DNA of 64,000 nucleotides from Methanosarcina sp. KYL-1 (GCF_024372725.1 NZ_VOUA01000015.1:1-64000); one strand, 5' to 3'. Counted from the first letter of the stretch, positions 44,056 through 52,555 are shown. Program-made: numbers and translations. Notes: a model not told the origin generated them from the letters alone.

Positions 44056-45600
44056 TCACCTGAGCTTGAACCTGGACCCCAGCCCTTTCATAAAACCGCT
44101 GCCATTGCTGCCCGAATCCTGAACCGGGATCTTTGCTTCCTCTTTTCCGGGCCGTGGGGTTCCGGACTGCGGCGGCTGGTCCTGCATCCCCGAAACAGGT
44201 ATCCCTAACAGGGCCCGGATTTCTCCTGTAAGGGCCTCGATTTCGGAAACCTCTGCAGTCCGGGTATCGTGCAGGAGGAGGGCCTCGTTCCTGTCAAGGG
44301 TAGAAAGCCAGATATTTGCCTCCATCAGGTCCCTGAGAAGTTCCCTTTCTTCATCCAGCCGCTGTTTTACCTGCCTTACCCGGCTTTCAAGGGACCGGAA
44401 TTCCGTTCCGAAAACGTCCCTCTGGGCTGGAGGGAGTGTGTTTTTCCTGCCCGAAGCTGCCTGGAGGGAGTCAATTTCCCTGACAAGGTTCTCATACGGG
44501 TAGATTCTGGAGTCCCCTTCCCTTTTGAGGGTATAACTGTGGTTTGGGTACGTGTTGTGGTGCGCTTCGATTTCCTGCCTGAGCCGGAATTCTTCCCCGC
44601 AGCTGTCGCAGGCGGCTCCGAGGGGGAGTTCGTTTTTCAGGGCGATGCTTAAGGCAGCCTTGAGGTCCTCTGCGTCCTGGCGGAGCTTTTCCGGGCTGAC
44701 CCCGCCCGAGACCACAAGTTCGAAAACCGTTTTCCGGATGGTTTCCCTCTCCTCCGGCAGGTTCCAGAGCATGTGCTGGAGCAGCAGAGCCATCGTTCGG
44801 TCCACAGCCGGGCACCCGCTGCTGCAGGCTGCAACTTTCAGGACCCCGACGACCCTTTTCCAGCGCCTGTCCGAAATTTCGATTTCCTGCAGCTGGAGGT
44901 TCCTCCGGAGTTCGGTTATGATCAGCTCGACGTCCGGGTCAACAGGCACTGACCTTGCGGCCTCCCTGAGTTTTTCGATTTCGGACACCGGGACCTGTAC
45001 TTCCGGCGTGAAGTCTTCTGGAGTGCGGAAAAGGAGGTTCCTGAAGTTTTCGTCGTCCTGGATGTAGGCAAGCCTGTACCTGAAGAGGAAGCGGTCATAA
45101 AGGGCTTCAAGGCTTTCATCTTCTTCCGGAAGCTCATTGGATGCCCCGAATACCGAGAGCAGGGGCACTTCCACAATTTCCCTGCCATTATGGTATTTGC
45201 GCTCGTTAAGGATGGTCAGGAGACTGTTGAGAATCGCGCTGCTGGCCTTGAAGATCTCGTCCAGCAAAGCGACGTGGGCGGTCGGGAGGCAGCCGTCGAT
45301 TCTCCTCCTGAATTCGTCTTCTTCCAGGGCTTTTAGGGAGAGGGGGCCGAAGATCTCTTCAGGGGTGGAAAAGCTGGTCAGGAGGTAATTGAAGAAATTC
45401 CCGCCCTCAATCGACTGGCAGATGTTTTTGGCAAGCTGGGTCTTTGCAGTCCCGGGGGGCCCCAGGAAGAGCAGGTTTTCCCCTGAAAGAACGGCAAGAA
45501 GGGAGCCGTTTATTTCGGCTTCACGCTCTTTGAAGTATTCCGTGAATGCGGATTTGATTTCGAGAAGAGTTTCTTTCAGGTTTTTGCCTCCCGGATGCAA
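44056..45600 (-). CDS. MoxR-family AAA+ ATPase (RavA-like)
   Basis: 514 aa. AAA+ core with Walker A GPPGTAKT (47-54), Walker B ALLDE (111-115), sensor 1 in FGASNELP, and the arginine-finger region YDRFLFRYRL. About residue 335 there is a C2H2-like cluster, CDSCGEEF followed by AHHNTYPNH, unusual for MoxR. A coiled region follows, then a Pro/Gly-rich tail. It resembles E. coli RavA in size and partner. Start ATG 45600. Confidence 0.87.
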   Translation of the reverse strand: MHPGGKNLKETLLEIKSAFTEYFKEREAEINGSLLAVLSGENLLFLGPPGTAKTQLAKNICQSIEGGNFFNYLLTSFSTPEEIFGPLSLKALEEDEFRRRIDGCLPTAHVALLDEIFKASSAILNSLLTILNERKYHNGREIVEVPLLSVFGASNELPEEDESLEALYDRFLFRYRLAYIQDDENFRNLLFRTPEDFTPEVQVPVSEIEKLREAARSVPVDPDVELIITELRRNLQLQEIEISDRRWKRVVGVLKVAACSSGCPAVDRTMALLLQHMLWNLPEERETIRKTVFELVVSGGVSPEKLRQDAEDLKAALSIALKNELPLGAACDSCGEEFRLRQEIEAHHNTYPNHSYTLKREGDSRIYPYENLVREIDSLQAASGRKNTLPPAQRDVFGTEFRSLESRVRQVKQRLDEERELLRDLMEANIWLSTLDRNEALLLHDTRTAEVSEIEALTGEIRALLGIPVSGMQDQPPQSGTPRPGKEEAKIPVQDSGSNGSGFMKGLGSRFKLR

Positions 45601-45817
45601 GCCATTTGTAAACTAAAATTAATTTTTCGCGGCAATTTTTCTAAAGTCTTTAGCATGATTCTATTTTAAACCTTCCAATTCTGTTTTTCGTTTCGGGAAA
45701 TTATTGCCCCTGCAACCGTACCTCGTTAGTTCTCTTCGTTTTTACATGGTTATTTACATGTCATTTTTTATTCAGTTGAGCAAAAAACCTTTTTCGATTT
45801 GCGTTTCAGGTAACGAC

Positions 45818-45852
45818 GCTCTCACCGGTTAGCTTACTGACCGGCCTTTTCC
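45818..45852 (-). repeat. Dispersed hairpin element, copy 7 (left-type)
   Basis: GCTCTCA, stem 45825-45833 with 45836-45844 (9 bp with one wobble and an end mismatch, loop TT), then CCTTTTCC. It lies between the divergent MoxR and NosD-like genes and pairs with copy 8 across the NosD-like gene. Confidence 0.78.
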
Positions 45853-45940
45853 ATAAAATGCATATGTGTAAGCAAAAGAGTAGCAAAATTACTGAAAAGT
45901 GTAGTGTGAGAACTGAATAAGTATACTGAGGGCTTAAAGA

Positions 45941-46041
45941 GGGCATTGCGATGACCTAATAGGGCATTGTGGTGACTGTGAAGGACATTTCGATGACCTA
46001 AAAGGGCATTGGGATGACTGTGAAGGGCATTGAGATGATGG
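45941..46041 (+). repeat. 21-bp repeat, 5 copies with exact period
   Basis: Units begin at 45941, 45962, 45983, 46004 and 46025 with the pattern GGGCATTGNGATGACCTAA / GGGCATTGNGATGACTGTGAA. The alternation of two unit types suggests a 42-bp higher-order unit. It sits in the 800-bp gap between the MoxR and NosD-like genes. I see no gene in that gap. Confidence 0.85.
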
Positions 46042-46151
46042 AATTAATATTTCCGAAAAAACAGGGAATAAATTTGAAATTAGTGCTCCAATCCTCAAAA
46101 ACCGGGAAATATTCTTTTTAAGATCTCTTTTCATTTCTTTTTGGGCAGGCG

Positions 46152-46176
46152 CCGCCAGGCAAGTTGGCGGAGTTTT
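46152..46176 (+). terminator. Hairpin followed by T5 upstream of the NosD-like gene
   Basis: CCGCCA (46152-46157) pairs with TGGCGG (46165-46170), then AGTTTTTCC. It is shaped like the left-type dispersed element but lacks its GCTCTC flank, so it may be a decayed copy or a simple terminator. Confidence 0.4.
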
Positions 46177-46507
46177 TCCTCTTACACCTGGACTGAAAAA
46201 CGGTTTCCGGGGTCAAAGGAAGTATTATTTGTCAGGGCAGGTTTCGGGAGTAATATTAACCGAGAATAATGGACCACCAAGGGTAAAATGACCAATAAAA
46301 GTAGATGGAAAGTTTTTTCTTAACATCCAGAGTAAATTACCCTTTGTTGACTATATTTTAACAAACGTGTCTATAATATGAAAAAACTTAAGTACAATGC
46401 TCCGGTATTTTCTAATGTCTACAATCTTAAAGAAATTACTATTGTATCAATTTAAAATTGCGTTAAATGGAAATCGTGCATCTGCAGGTTTTAGTTTCAT
46501 TAAAGTA

Positions 46508-48103
46508 ATGGGGATTGGTATTTTGGAGACATTCCGTAAAATTATTCTGGCAACAATTACACTGGCTGTCATGGCACTGGCATGCGGGACTGCATCTGCC
46601 GGCACTTTAACGGTGGATGCTAACGGGGAAGCGGATTTTACTACAATACAGGAAGCAGTTGACTTCGCAAAAGAAGGAGACACAATCCTTGTAATGCCCG
46701 GGAAGTATGTTGAAAACGTGCATATCGGCAAGCCTTTGAGTATTATTTCGGAGGCAGGAGCTCCGGAAGGAACGGTTGTTGAGGCTGCAGACAGAAGGGA
46801 CCACGTTTTTCATATAAGCGCTGATAACGTCAACATTAGTGGCTTTACCCTTCAGGGCGCGAAAAATGAAGATGACCTAATAGCCGGGATTTACATGGAC
46901 AACGTCGAGAAAAATACAATCCGGGGCAATATCCTTTCAGGCAACTATTACGGGATTTACCTTAAGAAGTCTCGTCAAAATTCATTAAGTGAAAATCTTG
47001 CTTCCAATAACAAATACGGGCTTATTCTTTGTGTTTCAAGCGGTGAAAACGTTCTTAGCAGGAACAGGATTTCGGACAATTCCTACGGGGTTTACCTGGA
47101 AACTGCTTGCAATAACAATGTCCTTACCGGAAATACCGTCTGTTCAAACAGGGAAGCCGGAGTCCTGGTGGTCTCTTCCAGCTGTACCGACCTGAACAGC
47201 AATAACATTTCCTCAAATCCAAAGGTAGGAATTGAATTAGATAGTTCAAGGGGGAACAATATATCCAATAATTCCGTCTCTGGAAACGAAAAGGGGATCT
47301 TAATCTCTCTTTCCGGCGATAACCGGATAACCGGAAATTCCGTGAACTCAAACAGCGTGTGCGGCCTGCAGCTTGGAGGCAGCGCGGAGCGCAATACCAT
47401 AGAAGATAATAGTTTTTACGAAAATAAGGATGGTATTTTCATAGCTTATTTCGCCAGGTATAATACGGTTACCAGTAACATTGTGTTGAACAACGACAGG
47501 GGCATTTACCTGACCGGGCACAGCGATTACAATGAGGTACTGGAAAACACCGTATCTTCAAATTCTTTTGGTTTCTATGTGGAATACTGCAAAGAAAACG
47601 TGCTGAAAGGCAACATGGTAACCAGTAACACAGATCGCGGGATCCTGCTCACTGAGAGTTTTGACAACGTCATCTATAACAATTATTTCAACAACACAAA
47701 GAATGCGGCAGAGGACAAAAGCAACATCTGGAACACCACAAAAACCGCAGGTACGAACATAGCAGGGGGTTCATACCTGGGAGGAAATTGCTGGGCATCT
47801 CCTGAGAGAAATGGTTTTTCACAGGCCTGTGAGGATGTGGATGGAGACGGCATTTGTGACTTCCCTTATATGGTTGAGGATACTGATTCCGACGCTGATG
47901 AACTTGCACTCGTTTACAGCCCTAACATCGATTCACTGATTCAAGAAAAGGTGATTATTCCAGAAGTTGCAGAAAACGAGAGTGAAGCAAAGGGAGCCAG
48001 TGAGGAAAAGGAAGAGGCGGAAAAAGCACCTCTGGGCCCTGCTTATCCCTTAGGAGTTTTGTTGATAGCTTTCTTCTTTTCGGACAGAAAGAGAAACAGA
48101 TGA
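46508..48103 (+). CDS. NosD-like beta-helix surface protein
   Basis: About 531 aa. The signal peptide (FRKIILATITLAVMALACGTASA) is followed by TIQEAVDFAKEGDTILVMPGKY, the entry of the PbH1/NosD right-handed beta-helix. Many short parallel-helix coils follow (NTIRGNILSGNYYGIYL, NNDRGIYLTGHSDYN and so on). The C-terminal part has a DxDxDG calcium-like loop (DVDGDGICD), an acidic stretch, and a hydrophobic anchor with a basic tail (PLGVLLIAFFFSDRKRNR). It is probably a cell-surface protein binding or processing polysaccharide. ATG 46508 is chosen; TTG 46523 would give a tighter signal peptide, and ATG 46397 a longer one. Confidence 0.85.
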   Translation: MGIGILETFRKIILATITLAVMALACGTASAGTLTVDANGEADFTTIQEAVDFAKEGDTILVMPGKYVENVHIGKPLSIISEAGAPEGTVVEAADRRDHVFHISADNVNISGFTLQGAKNEDDLIAGIYMDNVEKNTIRGNILSGNYYGIYLKKSRQNSLSENLASNNKYGLILCVSSGENVLSRNRISDNSYGVYLETACNNNVLTGNTVCSNREAGVLVVSSSCTDLNSNNISSNPKVGIELDSSRGNNISNNSVSGNEKGILISLSGDNRITGNSVNSNSVCGLQLGGSAERNTIEDNSFYENKDGIFIAYFARYNTVTSNIVLNNDRGIYLTGHSDYNEVLENTVSSNSFGFYVEYCKENVLKGNMVTSNTDRGILLTESFDNVIYNNYFNNTKNAAEDKSNIWNTTKTAGTNIAGGSYLGGNCWASPERNGFSQACEDVDGDGICDFPYMVEDTDSDADELALVYSPNIDSLIQEKVIIPEVAENESEAKGASEEKEEAEKAPLGPAYPLGVLLIAFFFSDRKRNR

Positions 48104-48350
48104 ATCGTTAACTGATTATGAAAATAAGGAATGGAAGTAAAAATATGGCCTGAAAAGGTTAAGAATTTTTAAGCACAAACATGCTAAAATTTTGATCAAC
48201 TCAATACCCCTCTTTTTTTTTATTTCCCGTAGTTGATAAGTCAAATTTGGATTCATGTGAGTCCCTACATTGGGCCAGGTTTGAGTGCTTGCTACATGGA
48301 AAACGAAGATTTTCGGTAATATTTCTACTTTTTTGCCTGTTAATTTTTAG

Positions 48351-48396
48351 GGAAAGGCCGGCCGACTTTGCGGCCGGTGAGAGCTCGGGGTTCTGC
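48351..48396 (+). repeat. Dispersed hairpin element, copy 8 (right-type)
   Basis: GGAAAGG, stem 48358-48364 with 48371-48377 (7 bp, loop ACTTTG), then TGAGAGCTCGGGGTTCTGC. It is inverted relative to copy 7; the two bracket the NosD-like gene and its flanks (inner distance about 2.5 kb). Confidence 0.8.
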
Positions 48397-48507
48397 AAAC
48401 CAATGGTTCCAGGGGGGGCCGGTTGATTGACTCAAAAATAAGATACATGGGAACCCGGTGCAGAGCGAAGATTGCGGCTTCTTTTCCAGAGAGCCTATGT
48501 GTAAAGT

Positions 48508-48541
48508 TTTTATACTAAAAGCACTAATGACTGATTAGTCA
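48508..48541 (+). promoter_or_regulatory. tetR promoter with TetR-type operator
   Basis: TATA-like TTTATACTA (48508-48516) followed by TGACT-GATT-AGTCA (48528-48541), an inverted repeat covering the expected transcription start. The same operator recurs at six other positions up to 53853, so the regulator probably represses itself and the cluster. Confidence 0.65.
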
Positions 48542-48563
48542 ATCTTATATTGAGAGTTCAAAC

Positions 48564-49139
48564 ATGGATCAGCAGGTCAAGGACAAAAAAACTGCAATCA
48601 TGGACGCGGCCCTGAAGCTCTTTACGGAAAGGGGTTTTCACGGCACATCCACCGCCCAGATTTCAAAGGAGGCGGGGGTTGCCACAGGCACCCTTTTCAA
48701 CTACTTCCCAACCAAGGAAGACCTGATAAACAGCCTGTATTTCGAAGTGAAAGGAAAACTAAGCCGCCGCATGGGGAAAGATATCCAGGCACAGAGTGCG
48801 TTCCAGGATAAATTAAAGAAATTATGGTATAATTTGATCGAATGGGGATTGAACAATCAGGACGATTTTCTTTTTGTCGGGCAGTTCTGTTCTTCCCCTT
48901 ACATATCGAACTATACGCGTGAAGAAGTAATGAAAGAGTACGTCTTCCTTCATGACCTTGTGGAGGAAGGAATAGCAAGTGGCGAGATCAGAGATTATTC
49001 CGGAGGACTGATCATTGGAATGTTCTATGAGTCCAGCAGGACGGTAGTGAACTTTATCCTTTCATCAGGTCCAGAGGACAAAAATAAGGTTATAGAGGAT
49101 GGATTCCGGATTATCTGGAGGGGTCTGGCCAAAAATTAA
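48564..49139 (+). CDS. TetR-family transcriptional regulator
   Basis: 191 aa. The TetR helix-turn-helix at residues 9-55 is textbook: KKTAIMDAALKLFTERGFHG, TSTAQISKEAGVATGTLFNYF, PTKEDLINSLY. The rest is the helical ligand/dimer domain (C-terminal motif RTVVNFIL). Likely a repressor released by a small lipophilic or reactive compound. The operator spans its own promoter. Downstream genes carry the same operator, indicating a local regulon of redox and detoxification enzymes. Confidence 0.93.
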   Translation: MDQQVKDKKTAIMDAALKLFTERGFHGTSTAQISKEAGVATGTLFNYFPTKEDLINSLYFEVKGKLSRRMGKDIQAQSAFQDKLKKLWYNLIEWGLNNQDDFLFVGQFCSSPYISNYTREEVMKEYVFLHDLVEEGIASGEIRDYSGGLIIGMFYESSRTVVNFILSSGPEDKNKVIEDGFRIIWRGLAKN

Positions 49140-49157
49140 TTTTTTTCATCTCAGAGT

Positions 49158-49203
49158 GAGTGAGTAGTCACTCATTACGGTTTTAGGGTAGTGAGTAGTC
49201 ACT
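49158..49203 (+). promoter_or_regulatory. Two TetR-type operators after tetR
   Basis: GAGTGA-GTAG-TCACTC (49158-49173) and AGTGA-GTAG-TCACT (49190-49203), perfect inverted repeats with the same 4-bp spacer as the other sites. They precede the permease fragment and the metallo-hydrolase. Confidence 0.6.
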
Positions 49204-49215
49204 CTTTGGTGTTTT

Positions 49216-49284
49216 AAGAGCTTTGCCCACTTCCCGGATAAGCAGGAGATCAAAGACAACATTGAGGCCCTTCTTGACGATTAA
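49216..49284 (+). pseudogene. Possible C-terminal remnant of a protein
   Basis: An in-frame stretch without a start reads KSFAHFPDKQEIKDNIEALL and ends at TAA 49284. It resembles a protein C terminus and may be what is left of a deleted gene just after the operators. Not recognised. Confidence 0.3.
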
Positions 49285-49309
49285 ACATAATTAGTAACTT
49301 TAGATAGGT

Positions 49310-49540
49310 GTGCCCTTATACGTATGTGGCGGAGGAACCATTCCTTTGCTGCTGGAATGGTTGCGGCATGGCATGAGTATGGGTGCAGCAGCAGCGTTTA
49401 TGATAACCGGGCCAGCAACAAAGATCACGAATCTTGGTGCTGTGAAAATTGTTCTTGGTTCTCGGCAATTCAGTATCTACCTGTTATTCACAATTCTGTT
49501 TGCAATTACAACAGGGCTTATTATAGATCTTTCTCTGTAA
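49310..49540 (+). pseudogene. Truncated UPF0718/YraQ-type permease (C-terminal part only)
   Basis: 76 residues: PLYVCGGGTIPLLLEWLRHG, then AAAAFMITGPATKITNLGAV, and a final hydrophobic helix. This is the conserved second half of the UPF0718 permease family, whose full members are about 300 aa. The first half is absent and GTG 49310 has no convincing Shine-Dalgarno. So this is probably a remnant, left between two operators and the next gene. Confidence 0.7.
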
Positions 49541-49562
49541 TATCTTGTTATTGGAGCTATAC

Positions 49563-50735
49563 ATGCTGTTTAGAAAAATTGGTGTTCTTGTGGTTGAAAG
49601 AGCAAAAAAGATCAAACTCAAAAAGATCGTATTACATTTATTCTTCTTTTTGATTCTATTTTGTGCAGGTCTTATATTATTCATGAATATAGACCCGGCT
49701 TTCGGTGGGAATCCAACGACAGAACAAAAAGAAACGTATCAACAATCAAGTAATTATGTTGATGGACATTTTATAAATGAAGTGCCTACAAGGGTATTCG
49801 TTGATGCATCAGATAATCCATCAGCAAATGATCCTTCTACTTATGAGGTCACGGACCGTGAGCCTGCGGGTCCAATCCCTGTTTCTGCGATCGACTGGAA
49901 TCAAATAGAAAGCGAGAATGATAGTTTGACCTGGTTAGGTCATTCTGCTTTTCTGCTTAGCACTGATAACAAAAAATTATTGCTTGATCCTATGCTGAGT
50001 CCTGTTGCCTCTCCGGTTTCATTTGTGGGAATTGAAAGATACGAATATAGTGAGGATATCATGCTGAATCTCATTGATGAAATGCCGCTTATTGATGCAG
50101 TTTTTATTACACATGACCATTACGACCACTTAGATTACCAATCCATTGTAAGGCTAAACAGTAAAGTATCGCATTTCTTTGTTCCTCTCGGGTGCAGTGC
50201 CCATCTGATCCGATGGGGTATTCCGGAAGAGAAGATCACGGAACTCAACTGGTGGGAAGAAACGGAGTATCAGGGCTTGACCGTTGCTTTGGCACCATCC
50301 AGACATGGTTCCGGAAGAGATCCATTCAGTATTGATACCACATTATGGGGTGGATGGGTCATCCTGGGAAATAAAACTCGAATATATACCAGTGGAGACG
50401 GTGGATACGGTCCGCATTTTAAGGAGATCGGGAACCAATACGGACCTTTTGATATAACCTTAATCGAAGGTGCCCAATACGATCGTAACTGGCCGGATAT
50501 CCATATGGTACCGGAACAATCAGTGCAGGCTAATCTGGATGTAAATGGGGAGACCATGATGCTGATGCATTGGGGAGCATTTACATTAGCTAATCACGGT
50601 TGGAATGAACCAATAGAAAGGGCGTTGGAAGAAGCAAACGAAAGAGACGTAAACATAATTGCCCCGAAAATCGGTGAAACTGTTCTATTAGATTCAGACC
50701 TGCACATGCCTCCAACTCCTTGGTGGGATTTTTGA
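49563..50735 (+). CDS. Membrane-anchored metallo-beta-lactamase-fold hydrolase (NAPE-PLD/UlaG-like)
   Basis: 390 aa. An N-terminal basic segment plus one hydrophobic helix (IVLHLFFFLILFCAGLILFM) anchors the protein outside the cell membrane. The metallo-beta-lactamase domain follows with LTWLGHSAFLL, the metal motif THDHYDHLD, and late metal ligands in SGDGGYG and LMHWGAF. It resembles N-acyl-phosphatidylethanolamine phospholipase D-type hydrolases; a phosphodiester or lactone substrate is likely but unproven. ATG 49563 has GGAG at good distance. It sits downstream of two TetR operators. Confidence 0.86.
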   Translation: MLFRKIGVLVVERAKKIKLKKIVLHLFFFLILFCAGLILFMNIDPAFGGNPTTEQKETYQQSSNYVDGHFINEVPTRVFVDASDNPSANDPSTYEVTDREPAGPIPVSAIDWNQIESENDSLTWLGHSAFLLSTDNKKLLLDPMLSPVASPVSFVGIERYEYSEDIMLNLIDEMPLIDAVFITHDHYDHLDYQSIVRLNSKVSHFFVPLGCSAHLIRWGIPEEKITELNWWEETEYQGLTVALAPSRHGSGRDPFSIDTTLWGGWVILGNKTRIYTSGDGGYGPHFKEIGNQYGPFDITLIEGAQYDRNWPDIHMVPEQSVQANLDVNGETMMLMHWGAFTLANHGWNEPIERALEEANERDVNIIAPKIGETVLLDSDLHMPPTPWWDF

Positions 50736-50831
50736 AAGAGCATTATCTATGGAGATGGTGCCTGGAATGTGGGAGATATTAGAGGAAGCAGAGTAATGAA
50801 ACCGGGATATGAATTCGAAAAGCGGTTTGAT
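50736..50831 (+). pseudogene. Relic of the 3' end of an FMN-reductase gene
   Basis: In frame right after the metallo-hydrolase stop, KSIIYGDGAWNVGDIRGSRV can be aligned with KGIIYGTGAWNIGDIKGSKA at the C terminus of the 52016-52555 reductase. Only this tail is present. So a second copy of the reductase gene once stood here, or a piece was duplicated. Confidence 0.7.
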
Positions 50832-50907
50832 AGAAGGAGAAGAATCCAGGCATGTTGGAAAATTACTTTTCAATTTTTTACATTCTGCCTTTCTTTGTAT
50901 GGCTTAC

Positions 50908-50948
50908 TTTTATATATCATTAAATCTTATATAATGACTGATCAGTCA
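50908..50948 (+). promoter_or_regulatory. Promoter and perfect TetR-type operator of the cupin operon
   Basis: TATA-like TTTATATATCA (50908-50918), then TGACTGATCAGTCA (50935-50948), a perfect 14-bp palindrome centred on the expected transcription start. It controls cupin, flavodoxin and probably the FMN reductase. Confidence 0.7.
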
Positions 50949-50984
50949 CTCATAGCAGTCGATCGAGATAAGGAGGACAAAAAT

Positions 50985-51431
50985 ATGGACAAATCAAACG
51001 ATTTAAGTGAAAGCGTGATCTTCCCGAAAGGAGAAGAACTTCCTGAATTTTTAAGCAAATATTTTACAGGTAAAGTATGGGTTAGCATGCTGGTTGGAAG
51101 GGATAATGAATTTAATTGCCCCATCGGCAATGTAACATTCGAACCCGGATGCATAAATAACTGGCATAAGCATCCGGGAGGTCAGATTCTGTTAGTAACA
51201 GGCGGACGCGGTTACTATCAGGAGGAAGGAAAGCCTGCAAGGGAACTTAAACCTGGCGATGTAGTGACAATAGCACCGGATGTAAAGCACTGGCATGGAG
51301 CAGCACATGACAGCTGGTTCGTACACCTTTCCGTTGAGACAAATGCAAACGCAGGCCCGGCAGAATGGCTGGAACCCGTAACTGATGAAGAATATCTCGC
51401 TTTGAAAGATAACGGTAACAACAATTTATGA
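50985..51431 (+). CDS. Cupin-domain protein
   Basis: 148 aa with one cupin barrel: GCINNWHKHPGGQILLVTGGRG (metal-binding HxH) and LKPGDVVTIAPDVKHWHGA. The family includes small dioxygenase, isomerase and binding proteins; here it resembles the cupins encoded with flavodoxins and AhpD-like proteins. ATG 50985 is chosen since GGAGG precedes it by about 8 bp and the operator/TATA lie upstream. A longer frame from 50769 runs through the promoter and is not used. Coupled (ATGA-type overlap region) to the next gene. Confidence 0.85.
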   Translation: MDKSNDLSESVIFPKGEELPEFLSKYFTGKVWVSMLVGRDNEFNCPIGNVTFEPGCINNWHKHPGGQILLVTGGRGYYQEEGKPARELKPGDVVTIAPDVKHWHGAAHDSWFVHLSVETNANAGPAEWLEPVTDEEYLALKDNGNNNL

Positions 51432-51448
51432 AAGGCGAGGGGCAAGAA

Positions 51449-51988
51449 ATGACGAATTTGAAAGAAGAAAAATGTCTGGTAGCCTATTTTTCACGTGAGG
51501 GGAATAACTACGTTAGTGGAAAGATCGTGAATTTGCCAGTAGGTAACACAAAAGTAGTAGCCGACATGATCCGGGAAATAACAGGAAGCGATGTTTTCCG
51601 TATTGATACAGTAAGGTCTTACCCCAAGGATTATACTGCAACCACCAACGTGGCAAAAAAGGAATTGAATGAAAATGCCAGACCTGAACTTTCCAGCCAT
51701 GTGGAAAACATGGACTCTTATAACGTGATATTCCTGGGTTATCCTAACTGGTGGGGAACGATGCCGATGCCGGTGTTTACATTTCTGGAAGAATATGATT
51801 TTTCGGGAAAAACTATTGTTCCATTTTGTACACATGAAGGAAGCGGAATAGGCCGCAGTGAAAAAGATATTGCAAAACTTTGTCCGAAAGCAACACTTTT
51901 GGAAGGGCTCTCTGTCCATGGCTCTCGTGTAAGTGATGCAAAAAAGGATGTTGCAGATTGGTTAAATAAAACTGGTATAATTTCGTAA
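51449..51988 (+). CDS. Flavodoxin-family protein
   Basis: 179 aa with the flavodoxin fold: CLVAYFSREGNNYVSGKIV at the N terminus (FMN phosphate loop), the YNVIFLGYPNWWGTMPMPVF strand-loop, and the FCTHEGSGIGRSEKDI isoalloxazine loop. FMN-dependent electron carrier or quinone reductase-like. ATG 51449 with GAGGGG is preferred; ATG 51428 overlaps the cupin stop. Confidence 0.9.
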   Translation: MTNLKEEKCLVAYFSREGNNYVSGKIVNLPVGNTKVVADMIREITGSDVFRIDTVRSYPKDYTATTNVAKKELNENARPELSSHVENMDSYNVIFLGYPNWWGTMPMPVFTFLEEYDFSGKTIVPFCTHEGSGIGRSEKDIAKLCPKATLLEGLSVHGSRVSDAKKDVADWLNKTGIIS

Positions 51989-52015
51989 ACTGCCCTGTGT
52001 ATGGAGATAATTTCA

Positions 52016-52555
52016 ATGAGTAAGAAAGTATTGATACTGTCCGCCAGTCCGAGGAAAGGCGGAAACTCCGATCTGTTGTGCGATCAATTTATGCTTGGAG
52101 CAAAAGAAGCAGATAATCAGACGGAAAAAATCTTTTTGAGAAACAAAACGATCAATTACTGCACAGGATGCGGAACCTGTTTTAATATGGAAGAAAGCTG
52201 CCCCCAAAAAGACGACATGGCTGAAGTCCTTGAGAAAATGATTGAGGCAGACGTGATCGTAATGGCTACGCCGGTGTACTTCTACACAATGAATGGTCAA
52301 ATGAAGACTCTAATTGACCGCACCTGTTCCCGTTACACAGAAATCAGCGATAAGGATTTTTATTTTATTGCGACGGCAGCCGATGATAGTAAGCAGGCAA
52401 TGGAGAGAACTTTTGAAGGATTCCGTGGATTTACTTCCTGCCTTGAAGGAGCAAAGGAAAAGGGTATTATCTATGGAACTGGCGCCTGGAACATCGGAGA
52501 CATCAAAGGAAGCAAAGCAATGGAACAGGCATATGAAATGGGGAAAGCGATTTGA
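52016..52555 (+). CDS. NADPH-dependent FMN reductase / iron-sulfur flavoprotein-like protein
   Basis: 179 aa: VLILSASPRKGGNSDLLCDQ is the FMN-binding start. CTGCGTCFNMEESCPQKDDM is a compact cysteine motif, CxxCxxC with a further Cys, as in iron-sulfur flavoproteins (Isf) of Methanosarcina. VIVMATPVYFYTMNGQMKTL closes the flavin site. It may move electrons from ferredoxin to oxidants. ATG 52016 follows GGAG. It shares a transcription unit with the cupin and flavodoxin genes. Confidence 0.87.
   Translation: MSKKVLILSASPRKGGNSDLLCDQFMLGAKEADNQTEKIFLRNKTINYCTGCGTCFNMEESCPQKDDMAEVLEKMIEADVIVMATPVYFYTMNGQMKTLIDRTCSRYTEISDKDFYFIATAADDSKQAMERTFEGFRGFTSCLEGAKEKGIIYGTGAWNIGDIKGSKAMEQAYEMGKAI

Noticed and set aside
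46152-46176. Ninth copy of the dispersed hairpin element
   Set aside because: It has a stem and T-run like the left-type copies but lacks the GCTCTC flank and the covarying core, so I list it only as a possible terminator.
51428-51448. Flavodoxin start at ATG 51428
   Set aside because: The ATG overlaps the cupin stop but has no ribosome-binding site; 51449 has GAGGGG at good distance.
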